In this document: positions 51,911 through 63,047 of the stretch, piece after piece
Layout: the number at the start of each line of letters is the position of its first letter
Position numbering within the stretch: position 1 is the stretch's first letter
NCBI GenBank assembly: GCA_013400155.1
Contig: VXBM01000876.1
Location: 55,356 to 119,355 of the forward strand
Origin: Helopsaltes ochotensis
Taxonomy: Eukaryota; Chordata; Aves; Passeriformes; Locustellidae
Direction of reading: 5' to 3'
Length of the DNA stretch: 64,000 bases
The notes under the pieces: generated by a model
What the model saw: only the letters and a program-made list of their open reading frames with translations
What the model was told of the DNA's origin: nothing
Databases searched by the model: none
Made by a program: the position numbers and the translations under genes

Positions 51911-54900
51911 AATAAGGTTTTGAAAGCTGATAGCATAATTTAAGTGGGTTGAGAGTCACAAAGCTACAGACCTAGCTGACCCCAGCAAATTACAGTGTTT
52001 GTTAATGTTCTGTTACAGACATCTTCTAGTCAACCAAAAGCAGATATATTAAGTGAAAAATTGACTTGTGGCTCAGAAAGATAGGCTACCCTTTCTTCCT
52101 TTTTTTGTGCCAGTTGGTCGACTAAAATGTAAAGGGAGGGGCATCATGGCTTCTGTTTCTACCCGGGCTCTTGGGACTGCAGTCTTCAAAAACATTAACT
52201 TCAGCTTCCAAATAAAGAAACATAATTGCCTTAAAATCTTTATCATCATAATCTTGTGTGATATGTGCCCCTTGGGAAATCTAAAAACAATTTAAGGAAT
52301 GGAAGACATGGGAAAAAATCCTTTTACTTTGAGCATGATGATTATAATCATATAAGCTTTAGAATCAGTACAACCGGAATATAGAGTGATTAAAAAAAGC
52401 ACTAAAATTTATATTGTGCTTTCAGAATCAGTGTTAATTAAATGAAGTGTTGGCCAACTCACAGTGTTTTAAACTGAATCTTCTTACTAAATGTTTAATG
52501 ACAATAAGTTGGCTTAGGAATATTTATTGCAGTCTTTCAAGGAGGGTTTTATTGAAATTCTGTTTCCAACCAGGGCAAGCTGACAGCTTTAAGAACCCAG
52601 TAACTGAACAGGGAAAAGGGATTTTCATCGTTACTAAGTCTAAATTAATGCAAACAATGAGCAGAGGTAACAGTCTCATGACTCCTCTTATAATCTCGTT
52701 ATGAAGGAGGTGTCTGAATTCCCATGCCTCCCGTATTCAGTAATGAAAATACTCTCCCAGGCATAGACCAACATGAACAGCAGTCAGCAGATGAAAAGGC
52801 CCAGCAAAACAGGAATAAAGGTGCAAGATGTCAATGGTGCACACCTCTGGTTATGCATTAGCTGACATTCTTGAGACAGAAACTATGAGGCCTCTACTCA
52901 GACTATTGCATCAGCCGCACCATTTATTCACTAAGACTGTTTGCTGGAGGTGGTTCAATTTATAACTTTTATTACAAAACAATAGTCTGAGTTCAGGCAA
53001 GGCCAAACACTCCATCAGGGCAGCTTTTTCAAGCCCACAACCTTGCAGTCCTGACAGAGCTCTCTGAGGTAGCTAATCCCTCACAGCAGAGGCAATATTA
53101 TGAGGGACAAAAGTGAGTCCTGGCATTCTCCAGGTGTGCTGCCTCTGCTCTCCCTCTTTTCCTCCCTTCTGTTACATGGACTGATAGGACTGTCAATGTT
53201 AGAGAGCAACCAGATCTCACAGGGAAGCAGGGGATGTTCAGAACTGTCTTGGGAAATGTGGGGAGCCAGGGGCCACCTGGCAGTGGCAGGGTCCCCAATG
53301 AGTTTAAAATGTGCACTGTTGCTGTGCAGCATGGTGATCTCTCAATATGTATTCCCTCAGTATGTTGCTCCAGAGACAATTGGCTCAGATGTAAAACTCC
53401 CTTCTGTAAATAACTTTCTGACATGTTCCTTTTAGGAAATGAGAATTTAAGTCCAATAAGCAACATGAATCACCTGTGATGATCACAGAGAGAATTTGCA
53501 TGTAAATTGGGATTAAAATCTGGGAGTTTCTGACTGTCAGTGCTGACTCTGCACAGAGCCCACCTGCTTTAAGAAAAGGGAAAATGCTCTGTTGAGTCTG
53601 TATTATACAAAAATAGCATACTTGGTAAAATTTTTATACCATTTCCTTTAAAGTTGGAACCCTCACCTGCATTCACTGCATTCATCTTCCATACCAGTAA
53701 CTACACCGTCAGTGCTGTGACCACAGTGTCACTGCTGTCACTATGCCTGAAGGGCCAGTTCTTTTAATGGTCAAAATATTTTTTTTCTCTGAGAATGCAT
53801 CTGGGGATATCATAAAGATGCCTCACTTGGCCTCAGTGGGGAAGCTTACAGCTCAGCTCTTAATGGCCTCTCACTCCAAGGTAAATTTTAGGGGAAGGCA
53901 CCTTGGCCCACAGGTACCTACAAACACTCTCATAGACTTCAAAGAGAGACCTAGGAAGGCAATTATCTTTCATGCTGTTACTCCTTGGTATAAAAGTCGA
54001 AAAATGAAAAGTTTAAAATAATCCATAATTTATCTCATCAGTATGTGGGAAGGATCTGTGTTATCTGCATTTAGAGAACCCTCTAATACATTAAAAAAAA
54101 GAGAATTCAAAAAGAAACCCAAACAAACAAAAAAATAAGCCCAAACAATACCCCATGCCCTCAGGTAAACCAAAAAAAAATCCAACCAACAAACCAAACA
54201 AAAAAACCCTCACGCTACAGGTGAAAACTGAGCACTGCCAATTGTCATTATGTAAAGATTTACAGAAAAAAAGCTATTACACGGAAAACCTTTGAATCAC
54301 AATTCTGTTATTAAACAATCCTAATTTTCATATAATGGCAAGTTTCAGTAGTAGGTCCACTTCTGAGATTGTAAAAACAGCAGGATAATGCCACAGTGAA
54401 AGATGAGATAGATGTGTTGACACACTATTCAATGACTGAATTCTCACTCCTCCAGGTTGCAAATTGTTGACTGAGCAGTGAGAGTAAAAACCTAATTATG
54501 TTCTTGAAGCCTTAACTTGGCACAGTATTCTTCCTTCATTTTTTAAGTTTCCCCTTCTTCTCATAACACAGATGGAAAAATTAAGATTGTCCTGTTGGTG
54601 ATGGCTGCTCAGAATTTAGTACCACATTGAGACAATGCAATACATTTTAGTGACTATCAAATGAAATATAAAACATTAAATCAAGCTAAAGAGAAGTGTG
54701 CTTAAAGCTGCAAAAGCTTGTTTTGTGTGAAATAAATTTAGAGGATAATATATAAACCAGTTAGTTGGTTTTTTTCTTTTCAATTCCTGCCTGAAAATAT
54801 GCACTGTCAGTGTGTGACTATAGACTTTTACTCCCAATTCATAACCACAAGGGACCTTCGAATGTGAGCTACAATAATGGCAATTTCAGTGATAAAAAAA

Positions 54901-54913
54901 CTACTACCACCAC

Positions 54914-54914
<1 letters not shown>
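51911..54914. other. unique sequence with one A/C tract
   Basis: Nothing is recognised apart from the A/C tract at 54090-54210. The block 53100-53340 is moderately GC-rich and open on both strands for 80-120 codons, without a domain. Confidence 0.4.
54090..54210 (+). repeat. A/C-rich low-complexity tract
   Basis: A runs broken by CCC, CAA and AACC units, with a few other bases. Same texture as the other A/C tracts. Confidence 0.8.
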
Positions 54915-54964
<50 letters not shown>

Positions 54965-54969
54965 AAAAA

Positions 54970-55026
<57 letters not shown>
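54915..55026 (+). repeat. 112-bp poly(A) island with central T interruptions
   Basis: The tract is pure A except for TTT at 54962-54964 and T at 54971. Its design is the same as the island at 15448-15579: a long A run, a short AT-rich interruption near the middle, and another long A run. Exact length is doubtful. Confidence 0.9.
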
Positions 55027-55030
<4 letters not shown>

Positions 55031-58000
55031 GCTAGTTCTGATTCCCAAGAATTTAGAGTATGATAAAAGAAAAGTACCATGCTGTTCCTCTTAAGGCTTA
55101 CTATAGGATTACATCAGGACTTTTTTTCTTTTTATCTTCATAAAAAATCACAGGCTTACCAGGGAAATCATGAATCAAGGATAGCTAGAAAGATAATGTC
55201 AGTGAATTAATACTTCAAGGAGAGGATAACTGGTGCTGTAATCCTGAATTCCAGAGTGAATGCCTGAACACCACCTGTGTAATCTGCCTGATTTAGACAC
55301 AGCCGCTTTCAGATGTAACTCCCGCCTCGTGATAAAGTTTTCATTTGAGAGGAACTGAAGTTCAATAATTTAATGTATTTTTACATGAAATAGTCATAAT
55401 GTGAATAGATAAGGGCTGGGCATCAAGACAAGACAGCTTTCTCAGGTTACACAGCCCAGCTAATGCTGGTAATCTTTGTCAGACAGGTCTTGAATTCTTT
55501 TAAGTGGAACAACTTCAGCAAAATGAAGGCGGGATAACTCCCTCTGTGCTACAGATCAGCATAATTAGGGTTCTCTGGACAGTTGGGATAAATGGGATTA
55601 AGAGGTCTCAGACAGAGGAATGATGTGAATTCAGCTCTTGGTGATGGGTTCAGCATGAAGATGCTGCATGAAAAGCACCTCCACTCGGTGATGAGCTAAC
55701 AGAAGGATAGCAGTTGTAGTTGTGGTCTGAGAACCCCTGGTAAACTGAGATTTTTATAACATCAACTAATCTATTTCTGCTAAAAAATATAATTCTGCGA
55801 GGTCTTGTTGCACTGCTGAAAAGTCTACGGGAAGAAGAATCTTGCAGCTCCATGCACACTCCACCACAATAGCTAAATGTGTATATTTTAAAATGTAAGT
55901 TTGAACCACTTTCTTGAACCACTACTCATAACTTTTGAAGATCTGTACCTGCTGTGGAAAAAAAGGAAAGATTAGATTAGGAACTGAAGGCACCTTTTCC
56001 TTAGGCATCTTTCTAGGAGAATAGACACATCTTGTTTAAGGTGAATGGATAATGCATTTCATTTTCATGGGGGAAGGAAGAGAAAGAAAATGGATTTGTT
56101 GAGTTATGTTTACCATTTTCCAAACATAAAGACAGGAATGAATGTATTGACGTTTCTTTGGGTTTCAAGATCTGTGAAGTTTTTATAAAGCATAGAAATG
56201 ATTAGAAAATGTCTAGTAAGACCTTTTTCCATCACTTATTTTCTCTTCATTCTTCTGCGTCAGAACTTTACAAAGAGCATGTCTGTTTCTTCTACTGAAA
56301 TAAGAGCTCCCATCAAAAAATTATTAGTTTACTTAAAAAAAAAAAAAAAAAGGAAATGGATATAGTCCAGTAAAAAGCATGAAGATTTGCACATGCAGAT
56401 GGTGCTCCCTAGATGGGCTGCAAGGGAAACTAGACTGAATCTTAATGTGTAAGTATAAGCAGCTTTAGAAAGATTCACTAAAGGGCATGTTTGTATTGCC
56501 AGCGACAGTACAGATCAAAATAAAGGGTTGCCTCCTGTTTCCAGAAAGAGCTGCAATGAACTGATTGGAATTTCACCTTGAGGTCACCTCTGGTCTCAGT
56601 TGTCTTCCTTAGTACACAAACTATTCAATAACCACTGTGATACTAGCAACATTATCCCATCAGTATTGCAAAATTCCCAGTGCAATCTTTGCTTCATCTC
56701 TGAAAATGTGTGCATACAGTGACAGGAAAAAATATTTTAAAGACATACAGGATTTATATAACACCCTCTAACCTAAAGGATTTCAATAATTTTCAGAAAC
56801 TGCAGGCCTCTAGCAAAGTTAAAATATGACTTGTCACTTGGATGGGTTTCAACAGCTCAGGAGCATGCAAAGCTTTTACTGACAGGTTGATCATATTATG
56901 GGGATGGTAGTAATGGCTTACTTGGATGAAATATTTTTTACAAAATTTTACTAATTTTTTATGTCAGTACTACAAAGATGAACAAAAAAGCTTCCCTCTT
57001 CATGTTAAAGAAACAAGTTTATTATTTCTTCCCGTAAGAACTCCAAGTTGTTTATACATTATTCAATTAATTTACCTTTGAAGGATGAATGTGACAGTCA
57101 AGTTTGTTCAAATGAGGATCCGGAGTTCCAGAAAGTCTGGAGATAAGCTGTAGTATTCCGCTGTACAAATGCAATTCCACTGTATTAAATTAACTTCCCT
57201 CAATAATCATACTAATGTAAGAACACTGTCAGTATCATTCCTAAAATCTTCCCCATCCAGTTCTTTTAAGCTAGCTGTTTAGTTCTCTGGTGACTCTTGG
57301 TTTTGCTCTTTTTTATAGTCGGCTACAAAGATGCCACCATCCTCAGTTCTGTGGAATAGTACCAAAACCGTAAGTGACCTGGCCTAGGATGCTATATCCT
57401 AATTTAAAAAGCAGCTGTAAGTAATAGAATTGTCCAGTGCAGGTCAGCTTTAAGTTTGCATTATTCTACTGATATTATTGCTGCAGATAATAAGGGAATA
57501 CTAAATAGTGAGATCTGTGAGTGAAGAGGTCAGAAATTTGAAGTTAATGTGAGAACAGCACTATTAAATAGGCATCAAAGCTACAAAGCTCCCAGAAAAT
57601 AAAAGTAGTACTTGGGATCGAAGGACTAAGTACCCTTTGGATATTACTATGAATTAAATTCACCATTGAAATTAAGGTCACATTTAACTATTTTCCACAT
57701 TAGGCTCATCTTTTGGTGTTTGAAGTGCATCTTTGGCTGTCCCTCAGCTAAAACTAGAAAATAACCCTATTTCTTTATAAAGACCATTTTAAGCAATTTC
57801 TGTCCTAGCATTTAGGTACAATGATGCGCAGCTTTAAAAGCACAGAATTAAACTACTTTAGTAGGATTACCTAGTTAGCCATGAAGCTAATTTTTTTTTT
57901 TAAACCTTCACCATAGAATTGCATATGACAGGTGAAAAAGTGAAAATGCATATGCCTCTAAAAATCAGTCATCCTCTACCAATTTGCAAAATGTATGGTT

Positions 58001-58262
58001 TGAAACATTCAAACTCCTCCTTTGCTGCAAAGCAAAGCCAATGTTATAACTAGACACGGTTCAGTGAATTACATTTAATGCTGTTGCTCAGTTTTGCTGA
58101 GTCCAAGTTGCCAAAACAGAGACAGTAAAATTTGTACATAGGCTTGATCAGAAGCCAGTGAAATCACTGACAACGACGCAAAAAAATCTGCATGGATTGG
58201 TCTCAAATATTTAACTCATAGAAGTTGCAGATGATAAATACTTCCAAGTAGTGATGGGAGGT
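55027..58262. other. unique sequence
   Basis: No repeat family or gene is recognised. A minus-strand open frame at 55650-55922 has no clear splice boundaries or domain. Poly(A) run at 56334-56351. Confidence 0.45.
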
Positions 58263-58335
58263 AACATCATAGAATCATAGAAAAATTTAGGTTGGAAAAT
58301 GCCTTTAAGGTCATTAAGTCCAACTGTAAAATGAG
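58263..58335 (-). repeat. CR1 LINE 3' tail with terminal octamer repeats
   Basis: On the plus strand the repeated 'atcatagaatcatagaa' and then 'ttaggttggaaaatgccttt' and 'aagtccaactg' give the reverse complement of a CR1 3' end with its short terminal tandem repeat. Confidence 0.92.
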
Positions 58336-58359
58336 GCCCAGCGGCAATGGAAAATAGTT

Positions 58360-58530
58360 TGGAAAATTTAGGCTGGATGCTTGGACAACATTCTTACTGG
58401 GAGAGTGATAAAACTTCTCCCCTTAAAAAAAAATGTGGAGACTACATTACCCCAAAAGGCTGTGGGCTTCCTATCCCTGCAGTTTCCTAAGACTGAGCTA
58501 AACAGAGCTATAGCTATCCCTTCGCCTCTA
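58360..58530 (+). repeat. second CR1 fragment in opposite orientation
   Basis: On the plus strand 'aggctggatgcttggacaac', 'actgggagagtgat', 'aaaggctgtgggcttcctat', 'ccctgcag' and 'aagactgagctaaacagagc' follow the order of the CR1 3' region, with changes. It lies 25 bp from a minus-strand CR1 tail, so two independent insertions or a rearranged copy meet here. Confidence 0.6.
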
Positions 58531-60237
58531 TCCTTCTCTCAAATAGGACAGAACATCCTAAGATTTCTGTTTTATTGGACCATATCCTTCCTGTGATCCT
58601 TAGGTGTGTCCCTGCTTATCAAATGGCCATCTCTTTGGAATGATACAGGACTCTAGAAGGAACTCATGCCACCAAACAATTACTGGTTCCAGCACAAGAC
58701 AGAGAAAAGAAGGAAAAGAAATAATTCAAGCTACTGCTGCAGTGAGTACAAGTCTAAAACATATAGAGTTTGCTTCTCTGTGCCTCCTTGCCTTGTTGTT
58801 TCACAGAGCTGAATCAAAACAACCAGCCAGACTGCTTTCTTTTCTGGATAATGACAGGATGGCTTCAAGCAGCACTAAGAGATATTGCCACGCTCAGAAT
58901 CACACATTACTGATCTCCCAGCAGGTGATCAAGTGCATCCTCCTGAGGAACATTTACACTCTACTTGTATGTTACAGAAGTTTTCACACATCTGAAAAAG
59001 AGTAAAATTAAACTCTTTTTCAAGTTCAGAAGATAAACAAAAGTACTATTGACAGGCACTACTAATACGTAGTGGTAACTGCACAGTACAGTGGCACTGG
59101 GATAATTAATACACCATGTTTTCTTTCCTACATTATACATTTGGAAAACAAATGAATGTGACTGATAAGTTTAGCATTTTTAATGGACTGTGTGTTTTAA
59201 GATAAGAGAGAGTCACTGGTGGGTGAGGCTGTGAAGTTACAGAGCAGTTGTATGCTAATACATATGGCACCAAAAAGTAGCTAAATCACCAACTTCGTAA
59301 TGAGCCAAAGACTCTGAAGGTGAGAGCCAGACTCTAAATAGATAGAAAAAGAACAACCTTAATCCTAAAACTCTCTCTGAGGTGTTGTTCAGCACTAGGG
59401 CTCTAGGCCTCTTCCTATAGGAGATGGATTTTAAGGTACAGAAATTTCTCTTGTTGCCAAGAAAATTGAAAACACAGTGCTGCAAAATCAGTAAGGCTGA
59501 ATTAAGGAAATAAAAAAGGAGTGGAATTGATTTGTTCACTAGTTATCAGAAAGTAAAAAGTTTCTCTCAAAGGGTTTATATTCAGACGGTAAGAGCCTGC
59601 CAAAACTCTCAGATGAAACATACAAATTGTGATATACGATTCTATGATATGCAATATAAATTCACCTATACTATTAATTTTGTTGCCAACTATTCACATC
59701 TCTGCCTGTTACATCCCAACTTCTGACAATCCACAGAAGTGTTTTAAAAAGGGCTGGGTTGTAAATGCTATTTAAATTGTATTTTAGATTTAACCTCAGT
59801 AGTTTAGAGAGATGAAAAGTCTGACTCTCACGGCCAAAATAAAGCAGGGCAATATTTTAGCCCTTCATAGAAAGCACTAAACCATTTTACTAAAATCAAT
59901 ACTAGAGTATACAGAACCAAGGTTTTGGTTTTATATCTCTTCCCTCCCCCATTCCCTTGAGAGTACTATACTGAATAGTTTACTATCTTGCTGGAGTACA
60001 ATACTTTAATAGTAAGTAATATGTCAAAGTGATGTTTTCAAGCACAGTAATACTGGGATTTTATATCAGACCACAGGTTTCAGAATAATCAATGTATATT
60101 TATAATGACTTAATTACAGTGATGAGATATGTCTCTGCTTCCCTAAGGAAAACTGAAGAGTATAGTTTCAATTATCTGTACCATAACCCAGCTAAATGCA
60201 GTTTTGCAAAGTTTGCTATTAGCAAAACCCATTTTAC
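58531..60237. other. unique sequence
   Basis: Nothing is recognised. A 133-codon frame at 58604-59005 has no domain or initiation context worth noting. Confidence 0.45.
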
Positions 60238-60477
60238 CTCGGTGAAAGCAGATTTTTCAATAAGAGGCTCTGGAGATATCCAGTGCATTACAAAAGGCTT
60301 AGGAACAGAACTTGTTGAAGGAATCATCTCACCTGAGCAATGATCAAGGCCTTCATTAAGTGCCATGTGGCTGAAACATTCACTTGGAATATAAGAAAAA
60401 AACCAGTTCAAGTCTTTGTGATATACTGCTGCTGCTACAACCCGAACCTCATGCTTTGCTCTTAATTCATGGAATAC
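60238..60477 (-). CDS. candidate internal exon, 80 codons, unknown protein
   Basis: On the minus strand an acceptor (ctttggtttag) precedes an interval of exactly 240 nt that is fully open, and a donor GAG|gtaaaa follows it, so both boundaries are phase 0. The translation starts VFHELRAKHEVRVVAAAVYH and includes KDLNWFFSYIPSE and VPKPFVMHWISPEPLIEK before ending in SAFTE. The mix of charged, aromatic and small residues and codons such as CGG and GCA runs look more like real coding sequence than translated AT-rich intron. The polypyrimidine tract is only moderate. I could not place it in a family. Its partner exons would lie to the right (5') and left (3'); a possible last exon is at 39828-39956. 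Confidence 0.35.
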
Positions 60478-60505
60478 CTAAACCAAAGCGATGGCAAAGG
60501 TCTAG

Positions 60506-60551
60506 CCTTAGACCTTTATATTGATAGACCTTAGACCTGTAATATTGATGC
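60506..60551. repeat. 23-bp imperfect tandem repeat
   Basis: CCTTAGACCTTTATATTGAT is followed 23 bp later by CCTTAGACCTGTAATATTGA. It sits just upstream, on the minus strand, of the candidate exon's acceptor site. Confidence 0.85.
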
Positions 60552-61079
60552 CCCTTCCAAATTTCTTCATGGATGCTTTCTGAAGCTGAAAAACAAACTC
60601 ACACTTGGAAAATAGTCTTGCTTGTTTCTTATTTTATTAATATGACAGCAAGAGACACAACAATGTTAAATTTGCTGTCGGTTGCTCAGGCAATTGTAAC
60701 TTTGAGATCCACAAATTTTATGCCTGGCAACCTGAGGTTTGTTAGCAAAGAAAGTGTTCATAGGAGGTGTTTTGCACAAATACAATTATCTATGTCACGT
60801 AGCTGCATTAATCTACTTAGAAGTGAATGGAAGGGGTGGGGAGGGGGGCGGGGAAGTGTATTTTATTCTTCTTGGTGGTAGTTTTGTGGAGAAAGCATAA
60901 ATCCCAAGATTTTTCACGGTTCCAGCGCCTAGCTTCTGGTTGCTTTCCAGTTTAGAGTTCCAAAGTTCATCTTCTACTCAATGCAAATGAAAGGACCATA
61001 GAAAGAACCCTTTAAGACAGAAAATAAAGAGGAAAAGGTCATGATGCTTTCCATGGCACTCAAGAAATTAGTCTACAAC
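60552..61079. other. unique sequence
   Basis: Nothing recognised; a short G-rich patch lies at 60829-60855. Confidence 0.4.
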
Positions 61080-61590
61080 GAGTCTGAAGGCAGGCAGCAG
61101 TCCTGGCCAGAGAGCTGCCTCCCGCAGAAGGCTGTCAGCCATTCATTCCTCCCCACGGACACCACTTCCCTTGCGCAGACAGGAACGTACTCCAATGTAC
61201 CCAAAAGCCAGCGGTGAAAATGCATCCTGCAGTGTGGTTGGGTTGGGTTTTGCAGCAAGGGGGCCACAGGGGTGGCTTCTGGGGGAGCTGCCAGGAGCCT
61301 CCCCTAGGTCCGGTGGAGACAGCGCCAAGTCCGGCCAAGGCTGAGCCATCAACAACAGGGGTGCTGCCTCCCGGATAATGCACTTAAGAAGGGGAAAAAA
61401 AACACCTTTGTGGAGGGCTGTTCCCTGTGGGAGGGAGGGGTGAGGAGTCCTCTCCCTGAGGAGGAAGGAGTGGCAGAGACAATGTGTGGTGAACCGACCC
61501 CAACCCCCGTTCCCTGGTGCTGCTGGGGGGAAAGAGGTAGAGAAACCAGGAGTAAAGCCAAGTCCAGGAGCAAAGGTAGGCTAGAATCAA
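61080..61590 (+). mobile_element. ERV LTR fragment of a common songbird family
   Basis: The GC-rich block carries the landmark 'acttaagaaggggaaaaaa', then 'gagacaatgtgtggtgaacc', 'gaccccaacccccgttccct', 'ggtgctgctggggggaaaga' and 'aaccaggagtaaag'. These follow the order of an abundant songbird retroviral LTR. The family usually continues into an AT-rich tail with a polyadenylation signal, but here the match is lost near 61590. Ends and target-site duplication are not defined. No coding sequence of a retrovirus is present. Confidence 0.75.
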
Positions 61591-62440
61591 ATGTCATTGC
61601 CAAAGTGCTCATTTTTTTAAAGACAACATTTCTGTTTTCTAATAACACCAGGTGTTTTATTATTTATACCAGTTTTTTTTGTTTGTTTGTTTTGTTTTTG
61701 TGTTGTTTTTTTTTTCTTCCCCAGAAACAGAGAACATAAATATCCTAGAAAAATACCCTCACATACCTCTTCACTTCTGTCTTCCAAAGGATAGAGTCTT
61801 ATATAGATTTACATTAACATAATGTTAAGGATTTCACTAAAACATCAGCATTGATAAAATGTAGTTGTGAACTCAATGTTGTAAAACAAACATTTTACCT
61901 TGATGTGCAAATGTGATTGTCACATTAAAAAATGTGACTGTCAGAAATCTGAGAAAGGAGGCCCAAAACTAGATTGTCTCTGGAGCTGGTCTGTAAACAT
62001 CTGTATAATAATGATTTTTCTCTTTATTTTTTTAAGAAAAAAATCTTATTTTCTGCTACTTATGTTACAGCCACTGCAGAGTTCGAAAAAGAAAGGTGCA
62101 TTTCATCCACTCTCTTCTACTTGTTCTCAGCTTACAAATCTTTGATTATTTCAACAAGACCACCAGGCTAAAAGGAAGGACCCAAGTGCTCCTACTAAAT
62201 TCAAGAAGAAATAAAACTGGCCCATTAGAGGGTGTTTAAGACTACTTTTGCAAGCAGTATCCAACCTGCTTTAAAGCACATGTTGCCTCTTTATTGTCCT
62301 CTTTTCTTTCCATTTACATAACTGTCATGGAAAAAGTATTTTATAAAATTGATGGAAAGAGATTTCAGCCACATTTTTAAGAACCAGTCTTCCTGGACAA
62401 ACTGAAATAAGTTCAGTCTTCTTTCCCCTTAAAGCAAAAA

Positions 62441-62590
62441 TTAAAAAAAAAACGAAAAAAAACCAAAAAACCTACACACACACACACACAAAAAAAACCC
62501 CCAAAACAACAACAAAAAAAACCCCAAAAAACCCCACAAAAAATCAGCAAAAAACCTCCACCAAAACAAAAACAAACAAACAAAAATCCA
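62441..62590 (+). repeat. A/C-only low-complexity tract with (CA)n core
   Basis: About 150 bp of A and C with very few other bases, including a short ACACAC run and many AAAACCCC units. It is the longest of the A/C tracts. Confidence 0.9.
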
Positions 62591-63000
62591 GAAAATTAAG
62601 AAAAACAATCTGTAATACTGTTTGCCCTTCTTCTTTCTGATATCTACGTTGAACTCTGGTCAACCACCGTTTAAGTGTATGAACATGTCATGCTTTAAAG
62701 TTTCTCTGTATTATGCAGAGCAACAGACCTTCTTGCTTCCATATTTGCAATACCTTATTATCACTTCTCTGTTCAAAGTGCTGAAAGTTCTGGAAAAGGA
62801 GATGAATATCTGTAATGCCAGTCTGAAGTCTTGAAAACTCAGGCTATTCTCTAGTTTGTTGGAGACCTCTTGTGCTCTTGTTTTCTTTTATTTTCATTTG
62901 GCAGAGGGAAAAAAAAAATACTAGAACCTGAATCTAAGCTTCTCTGATACTAGATACAGTTAAAGTTTCAGAAATGCACTGGAAAAAAAATTATGGTAGG

Positions 63001-63047
63001 TACACTGTAATATTACAATGTAATACATTTTTTACACTGTAAAAAAT
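63001..63047. repeat. two adjacent palindromes sharing TACACTGTAA
   Basis: 63001-63022 is a 22-bp near-palindrome around TGTAATATTACA. 63027-63047 is a perfect hairpin with 10-bp arms around one central base (ATTTTTTACA-C-TGTAAAAAAT). Both contain TACACTGTAA. Confidence 0.85.

Noticed and set aside
54810..55094. Open frame made mainly of Lys
   Set aside because: It is a translation of the poly(A) island.
55650..55922. 90-codon minus-strand frame that might be an exon
   Set aside because: No pair of convincing splice sites bounds it and no family is recognised.
58604..59005. 133-codon open frame on the plus strand
   Set aside because: No domain and random-looking codons; frames of this size are expected by chance in 64 kb.
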